A stretch of 64,000 nt of DNA, taken from positions 9,664,995-9,728,994 of the forward strand of contig NC_067132.1 in assembly GCF_021347895.1 (NCBI RefSeq). Reading direction: 5' to 3'. The position numbers and the translations under genes were made by a program. This document shows, in pieces, positions 26,301 through 41,161 of the stretch. This stretch comes from Acanthochromis polyacanthus. Taxonomy: Eukaryota; Chordata; Actinopteri; Pomacentridae. Within the stretch, counting starts at the first letter, position 1, and each line of letters begins with the position of its first letter. Under the pieces are notes generated by a model. It made no database searches. It was not told the DNA's origin and saw only the letters and a list, made by a program, of their open reading frames with translations.

Positions 26301-28710
26301 TAATATTTTCTTCCTCCTCTATGACAGTCTATGACATATCTTTGGGTGGAAAACAAAACAAGACATTTGTAGATGTTTTATCATTACTAGTTGAATTTTC
26401 TGGCCTTTAATGACTAAACAAGTCAATTTATTATGCAGTCTATCCTCTACACTGCAGCCTAACTCTCATTCCGGTGTTTTTATCTGACTATTTCTTCATA
26501 ATGCAGAAAGGTAGGGGAGCCAGCAAGAATGTAGTTTTATGGTAAAAACCAATCAAGATAATTGGATTGTTTGGATGAGGCGGATTTATCTGATGCTTGT
26601 ACTGTTAGTAGCTTTCTTCTTGCCGACTTGGATGAGCATGAAACCGACAGGTCACGACATCATCAATCAAAACACACAAAAAAAATTTATCATCTCTAAT
26701 CCATCAGCGCACCAAAGCAGATACTGATATTAACCTTTGTAGTGAAGCCATCCTTACAGCAAAAAAGAAAATAATTTCTTTATGTATGATGCGGTTCTCT
26801 CAAGGTGTCCACAAGATAAGCAACAAACTATTCATCTTGGTATTGCTCCTCTGGGCACATGTCAATTCAAATTAAAGGCATCTCAGTCAGCATGACAAAA
26901 AGACTGAGTCATCTCTGAATCATTTTTCTCAAGAAGATCTTGGTAGCCTTGGGGTGCGAGCACATAATTGTTGAAAAGCAATGAAGGACTCATTCATTTA
27001 CTCCAAAGGGCATACACACTGAAGCCACACACATACAACACTACTCAGTGTTACAGTAACAAAAACAGCTTGAGTAGAGACAGACGGTCCAAAGAAAGAA
27101 CATTCTACATCAATTTACACTTTACAGGACTCCAGAATGGGAACACGGCAGAAACAGGCTGGAGCTCAGAGCGATAATTTATCTCAAAGGTTGTTCATCG
27201 GAATTAAGCCACATTGGACTCCTGACTACTTTACTTCCACGACAGAAACTCTAGAATCAGTGCCATGCAAAGAGTGAATTCCCAGCATAGAAAGTCCTAA
27301 TTGTAAGTTTAAAAAGACAGTAAACTCCAGCATACAAAGCCTGCTAAAACCTTTTCCCGTGCATTCAATAACTTCACAGGGAGAAACCCACTTCAGCATA
27401 GTAGCAGAATGTTCCTACTACCATGTTCATAAGGCAATTCTTGATTGAAAATGAATCATTCTAAATGACTGCAATATCTCACAGTCCTGCCAATGTCTAA
27501 GCCCTTCTAATATCAAGGATTTACTTTTCTCCCGTAGCCCTGAGCATGTCAATTCCATTTCACGGTTTAGTCTGGATGTTTGAGAGGGTATCTTGGTGGG
27601 AAGAGACTTGGCAAAACTGACACAAACAGATTTATATAAAACGCCACTGATCTCAATGTATGAGCAATAATGCAAGCAGCATTCTCACTGAATTTCTATG
27701 AGGATCCGTATAAATATTTTGAAGCTGACATTCACGGGTGAATGCTATACTTTTGTGTTAGTTGGATATTTTCTATCAGATGCTAATGGACAGGAGTTTG
27801 CTTTTTCTTTTCAGAAAAACTGGCTTATTTGCAAATGTGTTTGCAACAACGCAATAAAATGAAATGAAAATAATACATCACGGGAGAAGAAGGAAGGAGT
27901 GCTGAAGTGCCCTCAGCTCAGATGAATAAAATAAATTGTATTAGACATGAAATAAATTAGATTTCAGACCAGTGGGAGCAGTACACAGTTCATTGTTATA
28001 AAGGATCAATAGATATGCGGTTTTAAATTCATTTTAGTCGTCTCTTTTTGGCACAAGGGTTTTTCTGTATCTGTAAGTTAATCAGGTTAATCTGCATCCA
28101 GTGAACTGCTGTATCAACAGCATGAAAAATTAACCTGTGGCTGATAATGAATACTGAATGATAAATGAATAATGAATACTGAAAAGTCTTGAAGGCAAAC
28201 CCAGTTTAAAGTTAAAATCAGGGTTGAAAAACATATTGGAATTAGATATTTCACTTCCATTATTGTAAGTTTCTAAGTTTCAATGCACTGATTATCAGAA
28301 AGGCCTCTGATCTTGGTGTAATTTAAGTTACTGCTACGGTCTTGCTCACTAATTGTTTTTTTACTGTACTATAATTGTTTTATTGACTGACCAAAGTACA
28401 GTGTCACAAATTTATTGAGTTGCCATTTCCTATTTATTTTTGACATCTTTCAAGCTTATCTACAAATGCGAGATCAAAATGTAGGTTAAACAGCGTTGAT
28501 GAAGGCTTAGTCCAGCTACTCTTCATACATAACCATGTTTATTGACTTTATCCACTGAAAATGTGCGCAGTGCTCGAGGGTTAAAAGACCCAGAATGCAA
28601 AGGGGGATCAAAAGCCAATGACAGACAAAGCTGCAGGACCACTTTGATGTGTCGAAGTCTTTTTCCAAATCTAGCGTGACTTAGTCAAGCCAAACTACGA
28701 CTTCCAAACA
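20331..28710. other. no recognisable gene or element
   Basis: About 8 kb of intron. Only the purine tract (22370-22620) and a small (AAAAAT)n run at 24966-24989 stand out. Confidence 0.5.
22370..22620. repeat. purine-biased tract
   Basis: The plus strand is about four-fifths A/G over 250 bases. The leucine/serine/phenylalanine-rich minus-strand open frames here are products of this bias and not genes. Confidence 0.8.
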
Positions 28711-28719
28711 AATTTTAAA

Positions 28720-29027
28720 GGTAGTTGCTAGAGGTACGGACCCGTACTTTCCATTTGCCAATCAGATACGCGAGATCTGGTCACGTGACTCCCGGTAGAC
28801 GCTGGAGGTACGGACCCGTAGCATCGGTACTACAGGTACGGACCCTAAACCTGACCCTAACACTAACCCTAACCTTAATCTTTGCTTACCTTTCAACAGT
28901 TTGCAGTGGTTAGCAGCTTCTTGACTCGCGAGACTCGTGTACGGGTCCGTATCTGTCTGGCAAATGGAAAGTGCCGTATCCGTAGCCCACAGGCTACGGG
29001 TACGGGTCCGTATCTGTAGACACTACC
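28720..29027. mobile_element. non-autonomous DNA transposon, GGACCCGTA family, short copy
   Basis: A 308-bp element flanked by a perfect 9-bp duplication AATTTTAAA (28711-28719 and 29028-29036). The ends are inverted repeats (GGTAGT..., ...ACTACC) and several TACGGACCCGTA / TACGGGTCCGTA units recur inside. A degenerate CCCTAA tract lies at 28845-28880. It is an internally reduced relative of the element at 249-1298. Confidence 0.85.
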
Positions 29028-29036
29028 AATTTTAAA

Positions 29037-32000
29037 ACCCCAGATGAATCAATTAGCATTTTTTTATCATTATCATTATAATTGTTTTTTAAACACTGTG
29101 TATTCAAAGACTTTCACTCATTCTGCCAGAGGCTAACTTACAACTGCCCTGCCTTGGTGTTATTGAGCAAGAATGTGTTGACTGTGCCTGGCATAGAGCT
29201 AACATCTTAGGATACAAAACATTTTTTCCACTGAGGCCACAAAAAAATGCCAAAACTCCTTTTACTGCTTTGCACACCTCATTGAACTGCTTATTTTTCA
29301 AGCATCTCTCATCAGCAGCCAAGTGACAGATAGCTAATTAGGAACTTGTGTAAAGATTTATGGAGACATGCATGGACAGAGACCCTTGAGAAAATGAAAG
29401 GATTTGTTCAGAGAAAGATAACACAGTTGATAAAGATGCTAAAAGAAACAAAAATTAAGCAAGTTGAAAAGACGTAACTAAGTGGAACAGACACATCAGG
29501 AAAAGTGTTTCATATAACACTAGGTTTATATTTGATTTTATACGTTTTATGAGATTTAAAGGTGGAAATTCTGAGGCATTTTCAGCTCTGCTCTTAAGAC
29601 AACACACTACACGTCAACAAAAACAGGACTCATCTCTACACTCTGCAGTAGTATGTGGTTCTAAGTCAGAATGACTGGTGACTCTTAGTGAGTTCCTCTT
29701 TGGTGAATTTTTGTGTTTGTGCAGGATGTATTTTGTTGTGTGCATTTTGGACAGAAACATAATTTCATAGAGATACTGTAAAGTTTTAGTTGGGATGTCA
29801 AAGCAAGGACTGTGAGAGTAAAAGCTGGTGCAGTTCCCTTGGTGCACACAGCCATTGTATTTGAACCATCAGCAGTACTCTGGTATTGTTGCTTAAAGAG
29901 GAAATGGTCATAAATCTGTCAGACAGTTCTCTTAAGTTTCTATCTATCTATCTATCTCTCTATCTATCTATGAAAACACTGCAACAGGGAGAGTAACCAT
30001 TATCTTAATAAAACAAGCCATGTCCCCAAACATTTGTCAAGCAAATTTGCCAAACTGTTGCAGGAAAAAAGGAAAACACAAAATGTAAATGAGGTTTGTT
30101 TCAATTAGCTGTTTTGAATTAAATAAACAAGGCTGTATCGTGTCAACAGAAGGCAGTGGTATAGGTTACATTAACATGGCTGTAATAAACAAAGTCAGTT
30201 GTTAGCTCACTGCAAAAAAAAAATTGAAGAAGATAAATAAACTAAACTTTGAACCTACGTACATGAAGAAAAAATGAAGAGAAGTCTTCAGGAACTGCTT
30301 TCGAACAGCCAAGTTCGAATTATTGTTTCAAGTCAGCTAGTAAATATTTACAATGAAAGATGCTTCCAACTCCTTCCCTCTCTCTTCTTCTAAAAGTCAA
30401 ACACGTACATAAGAACATTTTTGCAAAAATTAAGCATGTCGTTGCAGTGTTGTCATTTCCAATAACTTGTTCTAAAGCAATATTCCAAAATGTGTTTACA
30501 ATTTGTGTAAAAACACAGCTACAGTCGAAAGCATGCACAACAAAGGCAGTGTTGCTGGGTGGCTAAAACACAGTTCAAATCTTTTTGTATCAACACAAAA
30601 ACTAACTATCTAAAATGCTACATATAGCATGACAGAAACACTCACAGTAACAAGCACGGGAAAAAAAATATCTCCTAACTGTACAACAAGAGCCTCAAAG
30701 CACCATTTAGCTCATTAGCAGCTAGCTTAGTTTTGAACAAAGTCTGCACCAGGGGAGCTAAAAGCTAAATATGTTTCACAGTGGTCAATGGAGGTCATTT
30801 TAAGGGTAAAGTTGACAAAATATTTATCTTACATATGGGTGAGAAATGCCGCTCTGCAATATTTTCTGGTTATTTGCTGGCTGTAAAATAGGCATTTGCT
30901 TGCTAATTTCGTACACGACAAACAGGACATGAAGCAGGTGGACAAGCACAATGTAATTAGGAGCATTGGGGCTGCATTCCATTTAGCTGTGCTAGTTCTA
31001 TGGGCCTGGTGTTGTGTATAGTGACTCACTATCAGGTCTTATTGAGAAAACTAAATGGAACCAGGCACATCGTTAAAGTCAGTAGCTACACCTGTGCTCT
31101 GTTTGCAATAGAAAGTTAAAATAACAGCAGCTAAAATAGTCTTTAGCAGCTTTAAATTCATGACTGTGTAGACTTTTGAACTGATAAGATTTTATATGTA
31201 ATTTTTTTCTTTAAATGTTTTAATTTAGGATTATTTCAAAAAGTATAAAGCACAAATAAAGGAATAACTATGCCACTGTTCTAGTGCTATAAACCACATA
31301 TCCTTGCAAACTTGTTGTGACATCAAATGTATCAAACTCCTCATCAATACATGATGTGAAAATAACCTCCTAAAAATATATCTTCTTGCCACTCTGAAAG
31401 ACAGTTCCTAATCTTCTGACAAACACGTTGTGCTCTCACTCCAATAGCCAAGTGCTGCAGCTGCAATCAGAGCCATAGAAATAATCTGTTGACAAAACAG
31501 TGGATCACACCCAGGAGGGCCTGGCATGGTCTGCATGTCGAAACACCACAAACCACATAGTTGGCCTTTGCTACAACTTGCTCGTTGCTGGATCCAGCTT
31601 GAGGCAGGAATTGTCATCTCACGGAGATGTGGGATGAGAAAAACAAGAGAGTCAACATGAAGCACGTACTTCAAAAAGCCACTGTATAGATAAACAGAGG
31701 GAAATTTAATTTGGAGTTATCCAAATCAATAGATTGATCAAATCCACAGGCACAAAAACACACGCATAATTCTTAACCCTGATCATGCCATCATGAGAAA
31801 AAGTTCTAATCGTATGGATCAACAAAACAAATATACATTATCCTTAACAACGTAGCCGTTAGTGAGCTGTTCATGGAGATCTTTCGCATTCCTTGACTCA
31901 TTGGTCAGCTGCAAGGATCCATGTTATGCAGACTTAAAGGTTTCTAATTAGATTTTGGGGGTCTACTGGAATGGGTTTACATGCTTTACTTTTCCAAAAT

Positions 32001-33692
32001 CCCACTATTTTTCTCATAATGCACATTGCTACAGCACTTCTTTTAACCTCTGTCTGGAATGCTCCATTTTAGACCAAGAAAAAAGGGGTAGGTTATTTAA
32101 AGTAACCCTAGATTTCTAATTACAGTGGAGAGTCTGAGCAGAAGAGGCTCAGGTGAGGAAAAATTGGCTGGCTGTGAGGAAGCTGCCCATTCTGTCTTTG
32201 TGGCCAAAGACATTATGCAAATGTCTTACATGATGACATAGATAAGTAACGGAAGAAAAGTTCAGACTTCAGACAATGTGTTTCAGGCAAGTAGGGAGAG
32301 CTGTTTGCCGTGGGAGAGAATAACTCTGGTTTTGTAAGTTTTTACATGGGTAGCTGCATTTGTATTGCATTTTAGATACATTTCTTTATTCTTACAGACT
32401 GAGATACATTATATTCCTAACTCATGTTCTAAGTAAATTTTAGATCAGTATTTTATACTCAACTATTTTAGTTTATCAGTTTATAAAGTCATGTTCCTTT
32501 GCTGCACCCACAGAAGTTTAAGTCAACCCAAGTGACTATTTCTGCCTCCAGAGCAGCTCTGCTTGTGAAAAATGATTGTATAACCATAACTGGGATCTAT
32601 AAAAGCAGGAAGAAAGCTTCTCCACTGCACAGTGCCAGATTTAGGAGCATCTCTCAACTAAAACGTGGAGCTGCAGCAGACTACACGATTACTGAATGGA
32701 AAAGTAATGTCTGTGTGTATTTTAAAAGCAGAAAAAAAGGACCTCCGTGTTAAGACGTGCAAAGTGTAAAGAATGGAAGCTGTCAAAAAAGCCTTTAAGA
32801 ATGCACCAGGGAGGCTGAAAGTGTTTTTCCATCTTAGCTGCATTAGCAAACATACTATTGGGATTTTCTGCCTGAAATACATTTCATTCTGGCTGTCACC
32901 TTGCTCGAATTTTCCATTTAAAATTATCCAGATATGGGTTATGCAGTCCATCTTCTAACCTATCAAATGGCAACAGCAGATGAACAATGTCTTTTCTTTC
33001 ATATTATAGGCCTCTGTGACACATCAGAGGGTGGTTTGACACTTGAGGAAGAAGTCAATTTAGATTTCTGAAACTTGCTACCAAAAAATAAGATTGCTCG
33101 ATCAATTTTTCTGGCACAAAAGAGACAAAGTTTTCTGAATGCAGCAGAAAAAAACACATATAAATCATTTACAGTTCGGATAAGTTATTCATTAAAACCA
33201 TAAGCTACAGGCAGGTATAGTATAACAAAAGATTACTACTTGTTCTGCAACGTTCTACTACATTTCAGTGGACTGCAGTGAAGCTCATCCTTTGACTCCC
33301 AAACACGACCTTCCAGCTACCAGTCAGATCAACAGAATTACATGAAAGGAGCTTATTGTTAAGCGTTTCAAAGCAAACCCATTATCTTTTGGTGACTAAT
33401 CTGTGATAACTAATGGGAGTGTGTTAGGTGAGTAAGGTCGCAGTTAGAATGGGAAGCAGGAGCAAAAAGAAAGACAAATTGGAAACGCACAAATTCGTGA
33501 AGTGACTAATGATAGAGCAGCTGACAAGAGATCAGAAAGAAACTGTGTTGTTGCCAAATCATACACAACTCTTTAATAAGGCAGCATTAAACACTGTTAA
33601 CTCACAATGCTTTCTTTCCACAGAGGGGAACGGGCCTAAACCTTCGTGTGAAAGGAGAGTCATAAAAGGCATGCTGGATGTACTAAGGTGAA
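29037..33692. other. no recognisable gene or element
   Basis: AT-rich intron with one TATC microsatellite. No coding signal. Confidence 0.5.
29940..29971. repeat. (TATC)n microsatellite
   Basis: TATC units with one TCTC interruption. Confidence 0.95.
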
Positions 33693-33764
33693 GACCTCGT
33701 GGCGCAATGGTAGCGTGTCTGACTCCAGATCAGAAGGTTGCGTGTTCAAATCACGTCGGGGTCA
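33693..33764 (+). tRNA. tRNA-Trp (CCA), second copy
   Basis: A complete 72-nt tRNA-Trp differing from the copy at 2963 by two bases: one in the D loop (AATGG for AACGG) and one in the D stem (GCGT for GCGC, giving a G-T wobble). The anticodon CCA and the T and acceptor stems are intact, and a TTTT terminator follows at 33768-33771. Flanks beyond the gene do not resemble those of the first copy, so the two look independently inserted or anciently duplicated. Probably functional. Confidence 0.95.
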
Positions 33765-33771
33765 TGGTTTT

Positions 33772-36343
33772 AACAGGCACATCAATCCTTTGGAATATGA
33801 TGGATGTGAATATTAGCAATGCTCTCAAGTACATGAAGTGACCATTGTTTAACTCAGAGGTTGAACTAGGGTTTGTAATGTGGACAAGCTGGGTTGGCAT
33901 GCATGCACATGTGAGAAAGGCAAAACATTTTGACATACAAAGGCCTGCATTTGGATCAAAGGCACTTATATAGGTAAAGGAGTAGTCCTGTGATTGATAT
34001 CATTTGACACACTGTACATAAACCATAAATGATCAGTGCTGACAGGCCTCTGCTTCTAATGTGTCAGTGTGAAAAATGACCAGCTGATGACAATAAAACT
34101 TTTCTGTAAGTGCACTCTTTTGAGTATCAGTATCAAATACAGGAACGGTGATGTAAGGCTGCTGGTGAAGGAGTAGAAGACATTATTATAAATGGATTAA
34201 TATGCATGGATCGGTCTATTTAACACATTGTAAATTATTAAAATATATCCAGGCATAAATGATGCTATAGATAGAAAACAATCAAACTTGCTTGCATTAC
34301 ACAGGCTTGATGTAATTTGTAATACTTTGATATTGTGCTCAAACCACAAGCTCAACAGCCTAACTGGAACTTAAGACAGACAGTTAGTCAACTTGTCTCA
34401 AGTAGGTCTACAGACACCTTGCTATAGAGCATTTAGTGAAAAGTGACATGGTTCAGCAGGACATCAGATCAGTTAGTAAACAAAACGACCTCTTAGTTTC
34501 CGAGCTGTTTCTCTTCCTGCATTCCATCACCATCTATCTCTGCCATCTGTGCCACCTGACTGGCAAAAGAAGAGGTGGATATGCACATTGGCTGTTTGGA
34601 AAAGCCTGAAACATCTGATACTCTTAAGTTGCTACCACTGCTGCCGCTGCTATCACTTTAAAGTAGTTAGACCCAATGGGCAGAGTGAAAATGTATTTTA
34701 ATCACTGTTTGAATTATTTAGACAGAGAACTGTTTAAATGTGCACACTGCTGAAGACACTGAAGAGTATATGTTCCTTGATCCTCCTCAATTGTATTATA
34801 TTGGTAAACATGATTTGAAACATCTCAAATTCCTCCCAGGTAGCCTCACCTCTTTAAAAAATAGCTGTATGAAAGGGCCGATTCAGGATGCTGCTGCTGA
34901 TGAATTACAACATTCTAATGTTTCATACAGCTCAGACCATTCAGTCAGTTAATCAGATAATCTGTGCAAACCATCAGTCTCTTCCAAACCTCCAATCAGG
35001 GATTCCCTTTATCAGGATTGATAAATCAGTATGTCTGCCTAATAATATTAAAGGTCCCTTCAAACAGACAAATACAAACAATTTCTTACAATAATGGCAA
35101 AATAAGGAGTTGTTGATGATGTCACATTTTTACATTGCGTTATTCACCATCTTCAATATACGGGAACCACTAGAGGCTCTCATGTCTCTGAGGTGTAATA
35201 TGCCTGAAAATATGCAAATAACTCCAGCATATGTCCAAGTTATGCAGGATCACATGCAGTCATCGCTTCTATTGTCCTGGTTCTAACGGTTCAGGCTAAT
35301 GATTAGCTGGACTGTCTGAAAAAGCAGGTTGAGATAACAAAAGAGAGAATGCCCACCATAACAAGGCTGTGGCTGGGACAGGGAAACACTCACAAACTGG
35401 ATATGTGAGCTCAGTCCCAACACAGTGCGTCCAAATGCAGTTATCCATTTAGACTTACTGGAGAACACACTCTAAGACATGTTTACATATAAAACACAGC
35501 CCAGAAATTCACCGCGTGCTTCTTGCCACATAATGTTACGTCGTGATAAATCTGTAAATGATTTGACAACAAAAGGAATTTTTGCTATTCAGCTCCAAGG
35601 GCAGTGGATAAACACAAGCAAAACCAAAATTAAAATCTGCAAAACCACATCAGCAATGGCTGCAAAAACTGACCATGACCCTGAATGCCTTAAACAGGAT
35701 ATATGTAGCCAGGATACCAGTCACGCAATGGCTTGGCATGGCGATGGCATACTCAGACTCTGACAGTTACCAACATGGCATGTAGCCTGCTCACACTGTG
35801 TGTTTAGCACCACAGCCAGAAATTCTCACAGCTTTGTCTGTAATGCTCAAGCTGAGGGCTTTCAAGATCCAGACCTGCTGATGTTTTCCTCTCTGCAGCC
35901 TTTGCATGCATGTGAATACTATATATCAGTACATGTGTGTACACCTGCTACTCAGTGGGAAGCCTTAACATTATTTGACCCTGAAGAGCGGCACTGTTTG
36001 GGTTAGATAAGAGTCTCAGAGTGTGGTGTCATTGTCCTTGATGTCATTCACGTGAGCAGGGAAGCCCGCCAGACAGCCGTTTAATCAGCCAGCCAGGCTG
36101 GCTTTGTGGAAGTAGTCGCCATTGACCCATATGCAAAGCTGTATAAATGCAGACCAGAGCCCGTAGCACCTACAGTGCTGATACTTTTTTGGACAGTGGC
36201 ACAGTTTTTGTTGTACCAGCTCCAGCACACTTGAGTACACATGAAGCAACAACTGTTCTTACTACAAGGGCATTAACACTGCCGGTTGCCACAACTGGTT
36301 GAACAGTTGGAAAAACTGGAACACAACACACACATAATATCAA
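33772..36343. other. no recognisable gene or element
   Basis: Intronic DNA between the second tRNA-Trp gene and the L2-type LINE. Open frames here are short and unrecognised. Confidence 0.5.
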
Positions 36344-36344
36344 T

Positions 36345-37070
36345 CTATAATAATAATAATAATTGTATTTATTTATTTATACAGCGCTTTCCGTCAAAGT
36401 GCTGTACACAGAAATAAAAACAATAAAAACAGTCAAGACAGATACAAACAATGAAAATAAAACAATAAAAAAGACATCAGTAAAACAAACTATTTAAGAT
36501 TCACATATATAAAAAAGAAGTGGATCTTCAGCTTAGTTTTAAATACATTAATGCAGACAGACTGTTCCATAATGTCGGTTCCCCAACCGTCTTTTTACGG
36601 ACCTTCGGGATATTCAGAAGTCCAGTCCTCTGGGAACGGAGAACCCGAGTGGGGACATACGGGTTCAGCAGGCTGGACAGATAAGATTTCAATTTTATAG
36701 GTTAATGCAGCACCTTAAAGTCTGCTTTAACAAGAACAGGTAGCCAGTGCAGAGAGGCCAGCACTGGAGTAGTATGCTCATATTTACTCGCTCTGGTCAG
36801 AACGCGAGCTGCTGCGTTCTGGACCATCTGCACCTGATAAAAGGACATCGCAATAATCCAACCGTGAGAAAACAAAAGCGTGAATTAAGACCTCAGCCTC
36901 CTGAAATGACAGAATCTGTCTAATCTTGGAGATGTTTCTGAGGTAAAAAAAATAAATAAATAAAAAGGCCACTCTGATCACCTCTTTAATATGGAGCTTG
37001 AATGAAAGAGTTTTATCAAAAAGTATATCAATGGATTTTTTGTTTAGCACTGTAAAAGCTACAAGACACA
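36345..37070 (-). mobile_element. 5'-truncated L2-type LINE
   Basis: On the minus strand the frame reads DKTLSFKLHIKEV, LRNISKIRQILSF and AFVFSRLDYCDVLLSG, then after a frameshift VQNAAARVLTRASKYEHTTP and LASLHWLPV. These are the blocks at the C-terminal end of L2/CR1-type reverse transcriptases. The 3' end, at the left, is GCGCTGTATAAATAAAT followed by an (ATT)n tail at 36344-36363. About 725 bp remain. It is interrupted by a small AAATAAATAAATAAA insertion at 36945-36965 and is not functional. Confidence 0.85.
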
Positions 37071-37670
37071 AATTTACGACAAAGTTAGTGCTTTACTATA
37101 CATGTGCTTGAGCTGACTGCTAACATAACAGAAAAAAACATGCCACAAGTGACTTATGGGCTGCAATATGTATGCTTCTACACTGAAAAAAAAAGTTACA
37201 AATTTTTATACTCCCCCAATCAAAAATTTGCCTCATTTACTTTTTGATATGTTGTTTCTTTAATATGGTGCTCATGGTATGTACAGAGGCATACCATGAG
37301 TGAATTAAATCAACACCATAAGTGTGCATTTTGAAATGACCCAGGTTCAGACTTCTGAGGTTTTTATATGTAACAAACCTAAGGATTCAAAGGTGGGAGT
37401 GGGGTTTTCCACACCAATATGCTTCTTCATAATCAGTTTCCAGTTTATGAACACGTCCAACATGTATAGCTGAATTACTCTAATATTAAAGCGTGCCCTT
37501 GTGTAGAGTAGTTCTACGGTGTTTGAGGAGTGATTGGGAAGAAAGGACTTCGTAGATCTGCGCATTCTAGAGAAAGTGACAGTGCAGAGTTACATCTCAG
37601 CCGTTTGAAGGCAGGAAGGAATTCTTTTCTTAAAAAGCTTCTAACTTTGAAACACAGAATGAGTTTTTAG

Positions 37671-38527
<857 letters not shown>

Positions 38528-39550
38528 TACAACATGTTGTTACCAGCCTCCACGTCAAATTGCAGGCTTTTCCCCCTGTAATCTTTTTTTTTTTTTTGCA
38601 TTACTGTATTCTACTGTTCTATTATTGTAGCAAATGCTTGACTTTGCATATAGCAGCTCAATTCAACATGTTAACGCTAAGATTAAGTAAATAATGTCAG
38701 CAGACAAAGAGTGAAGGATTGCGTTGCCGGCCAAGGGAGCTGAACATCTTTTTAGGATGCTTGGCCAAACTTCAACTCGTGACTTTTGGAGCTGTGGGTG
38801 TCTGATGTTTTACTCAAACACTGGCAGCCAACAATTCCCCTGGAAGGAGTCAGCAGCACGAAAGCAAGGATACCGCTCAGTCAGCTGGAAGATGGGACTG
38901 TGTCAAGCAGCTGGAAAGAAAAGAGATCGGGATACAAGAAGGAAGGAAAACTAAAGAAAAGCCAGAGGAGAACAAGAACAAGAGAATGAGAGGTTATTGA
39001 GGCCACATTTTTCATCTTCTTCTTCCCCCGTTTTTCTTCCCTACTCTCTAGAAATGAAGTACTGCCACTTAGTTGAACCACAGACCTACTCATACTCAGT
39101 TACCATCAATCACATTGCATCCCATCATCCAACTCATATGATGACCCCCCCCAACACACACACACACACACTCTTAAACTATCTTCCATAAACCTATTCA
39201 CAGTGTGCAGCTCCACTGTATTACATAACCGCTGAGTGTAGTGAGCTAATAGGGCCTGACAATCCTTTTCGGAGGCACTTCCCACTTTCTCATTGCAGTG
39301 TGTTTCTGCACAGCTGCACTCAGGCCCTTACCTGAGAATAGATGAGGATTAAAAACCTTAGCTGTACTCTCACTGAAGGCCAACAATTCCCAGAGCAGAC
39401 AAAGGGTGTTTGAATAAGTGAATGTGGCAGCAAACTGAACTAACTACACAGCTTGTTCTATGACTGTGTTCACTTTCAAAATGAAAACAAAAATTCATGA
39501 TTTACAGCTGTTTTGGTGGGAGTTATAAGAGGTAAAATATCTGGGACGCA

Positions 39551-39915
39551 CACGACTGTTCAAAAGTTTGGGGTCACTTAGAAATGTCCTCATTTTTTGA
39601 AAGAAAAGCATTTTTTCGATCAATATAACATTAAATAAATCAGAAATACAATCTAGACATTGTTAATGTGGTAAATGACTATTCTAGCTGGAAAACGGTT
39701 GATCTTTATGGAATATCTCCATAGGGGTACAGAGGAACATTTCCAGCAACCATCACTCCTGTGTTCTAATGCTACATTGTGTTAGCTGATGCTATTGAAA
39801 GGCTAATTGATGATTTGAAAACCCTTGTGCAATTATTAGCACATGAATAAAAGTGTGAGTTTTCATGAAAAACACGAAAATTCCCTGGGTGACCCAAAAC
39901 ATTTAAACAATAGTG
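39551..39915 (+). mobile_element. TA-type MITE (CACTACxGTTCAAAAG family), copy 1
   Basis: 365 bp. The left end CACGACTGTTCAAAAGTTTGGGGTCAC and right end GGTGACCC...AACAATAGTG are inverted repeats, with TA following the right end. Identical in layout to the copies at 40083, 43828 and 56829. Non-coding. Confidence 0.85.
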
Positions 39916-40082
39916 TATGTGCCTATTTATTATACATAAACTATGTGGAATTCGAAGATATTTCTTACATGTAGCGTTTAGCTTTTTCTGCCATTGCTCT
40001 GCTTTTTATGTCTTTGTTTTGTATCTGAGGCTCTGATTTGACTGTGTTGAAGTATCTGAGCTCTATCAGCGACACCACATGC

Positions 40083-40291
40083 TGGAATATCTCCATAGGG
40101 CTACAGAGGAACATTTCCAGCAACCATCACTCCTGTGTTCTAATGCTACATTGTGTTAGCTAATGGTGTTGAAAGGCTAATTGATGATTAAAAAACTCTT
40201 GTGCAATTATGCTAGCACATGAATAAAAGTGTAAGTTTTCATGAAAAACATGAAATTGTCTGGGTGACCCCAAATTTTTTGAACTATAGTG
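40083..40291 (+). mobile_element. same MITE family, 5'-truncated copy
   Basis: Matches the right half of the 39551 element (GGAATATCTCCATAGGG... to ...GAACTATAGTG, followed by TA). It abuts the end of the duplicated block at 39551-40082. Confidence 0.85.
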
Positions 40292-40528
40292 TAAGTAAAG
40301 TGGGAAAAAATGGCACACAAACAGACTTTGTGGCAGAGAAATCTGCCACAAGAAGTCAAAGAAACACCTTAAAAAAACACCTTATCCCTAGTGGATATTT
40401 TTTATTTGACTGACAACCTTTGATTCTTCAGGACTGTTGAGAATTTTAAAAAGGACAGTTTGAGATTTCTGGAATTACGTTAACTTGTTTTCTTGCTAAA
40501 AATTCTGAGAATGTCGATGTCTGTACTC

Positions 40529-40605
40529 AGAAGCCAGTGATATACTTTCCACATCCACAAGGGTACTGGAGGGTCTGTGTTACATATATTTCATAGTTCC
40601 TCAAG
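40529..40605 (+). repeat. dispersed repeat shared with 11343-11435
   Basis: The counterpart of the 11343 copy, in the same orientation. The 97-codon open frame just after it has no recognisable product. Confidence 0.45.
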
Positions 40606-41161
40606 TCTGCATGGCTACCTTTGCAGACGTCTATGTGCAGGACAAAGTTTCTGTCTGCCACTATGCTACAAGGGTGGTGCACATCCTCCACAGCAGTGTT
40701 TTACGTGCAAAATACGTAAATATGCCCTACTGCTTTTGTATGGAATGGACTCACGCAAACTCGAAAAGTACTATAGTGAGAACAAGTACACATCTGTGAG
40801 GTCCACAGTTGTCCATGTGAGAGACTATATTCATAGCTTAAATATGAAGCATCAAATGAGTTTAACTTAGTATAAAGCGGGAAACAGGGGAAACATTTCC
40901 AAGCATTTCTTGGGCGTGTCCAACAAAATATGTTTCCATGAAGCTAGGACAGTTGTACGCAAAAGGTTTTTAGACTACGCTAAAAATGTCAACAGTGAGA
41001 TGGGGCACTGAGGGTTGGTTCTGCATTAAGTTGCACCTTGAATTGAAAAATGTTCACCTCTGAGTACAATTCTGAATTCATCTTTGTCACTTTTTCTACC
41101 CATCTGTTTTATCACAGTGGATTTTTTTTCCAAACTAACCTCTCAGCATAGTGTAATTCAA

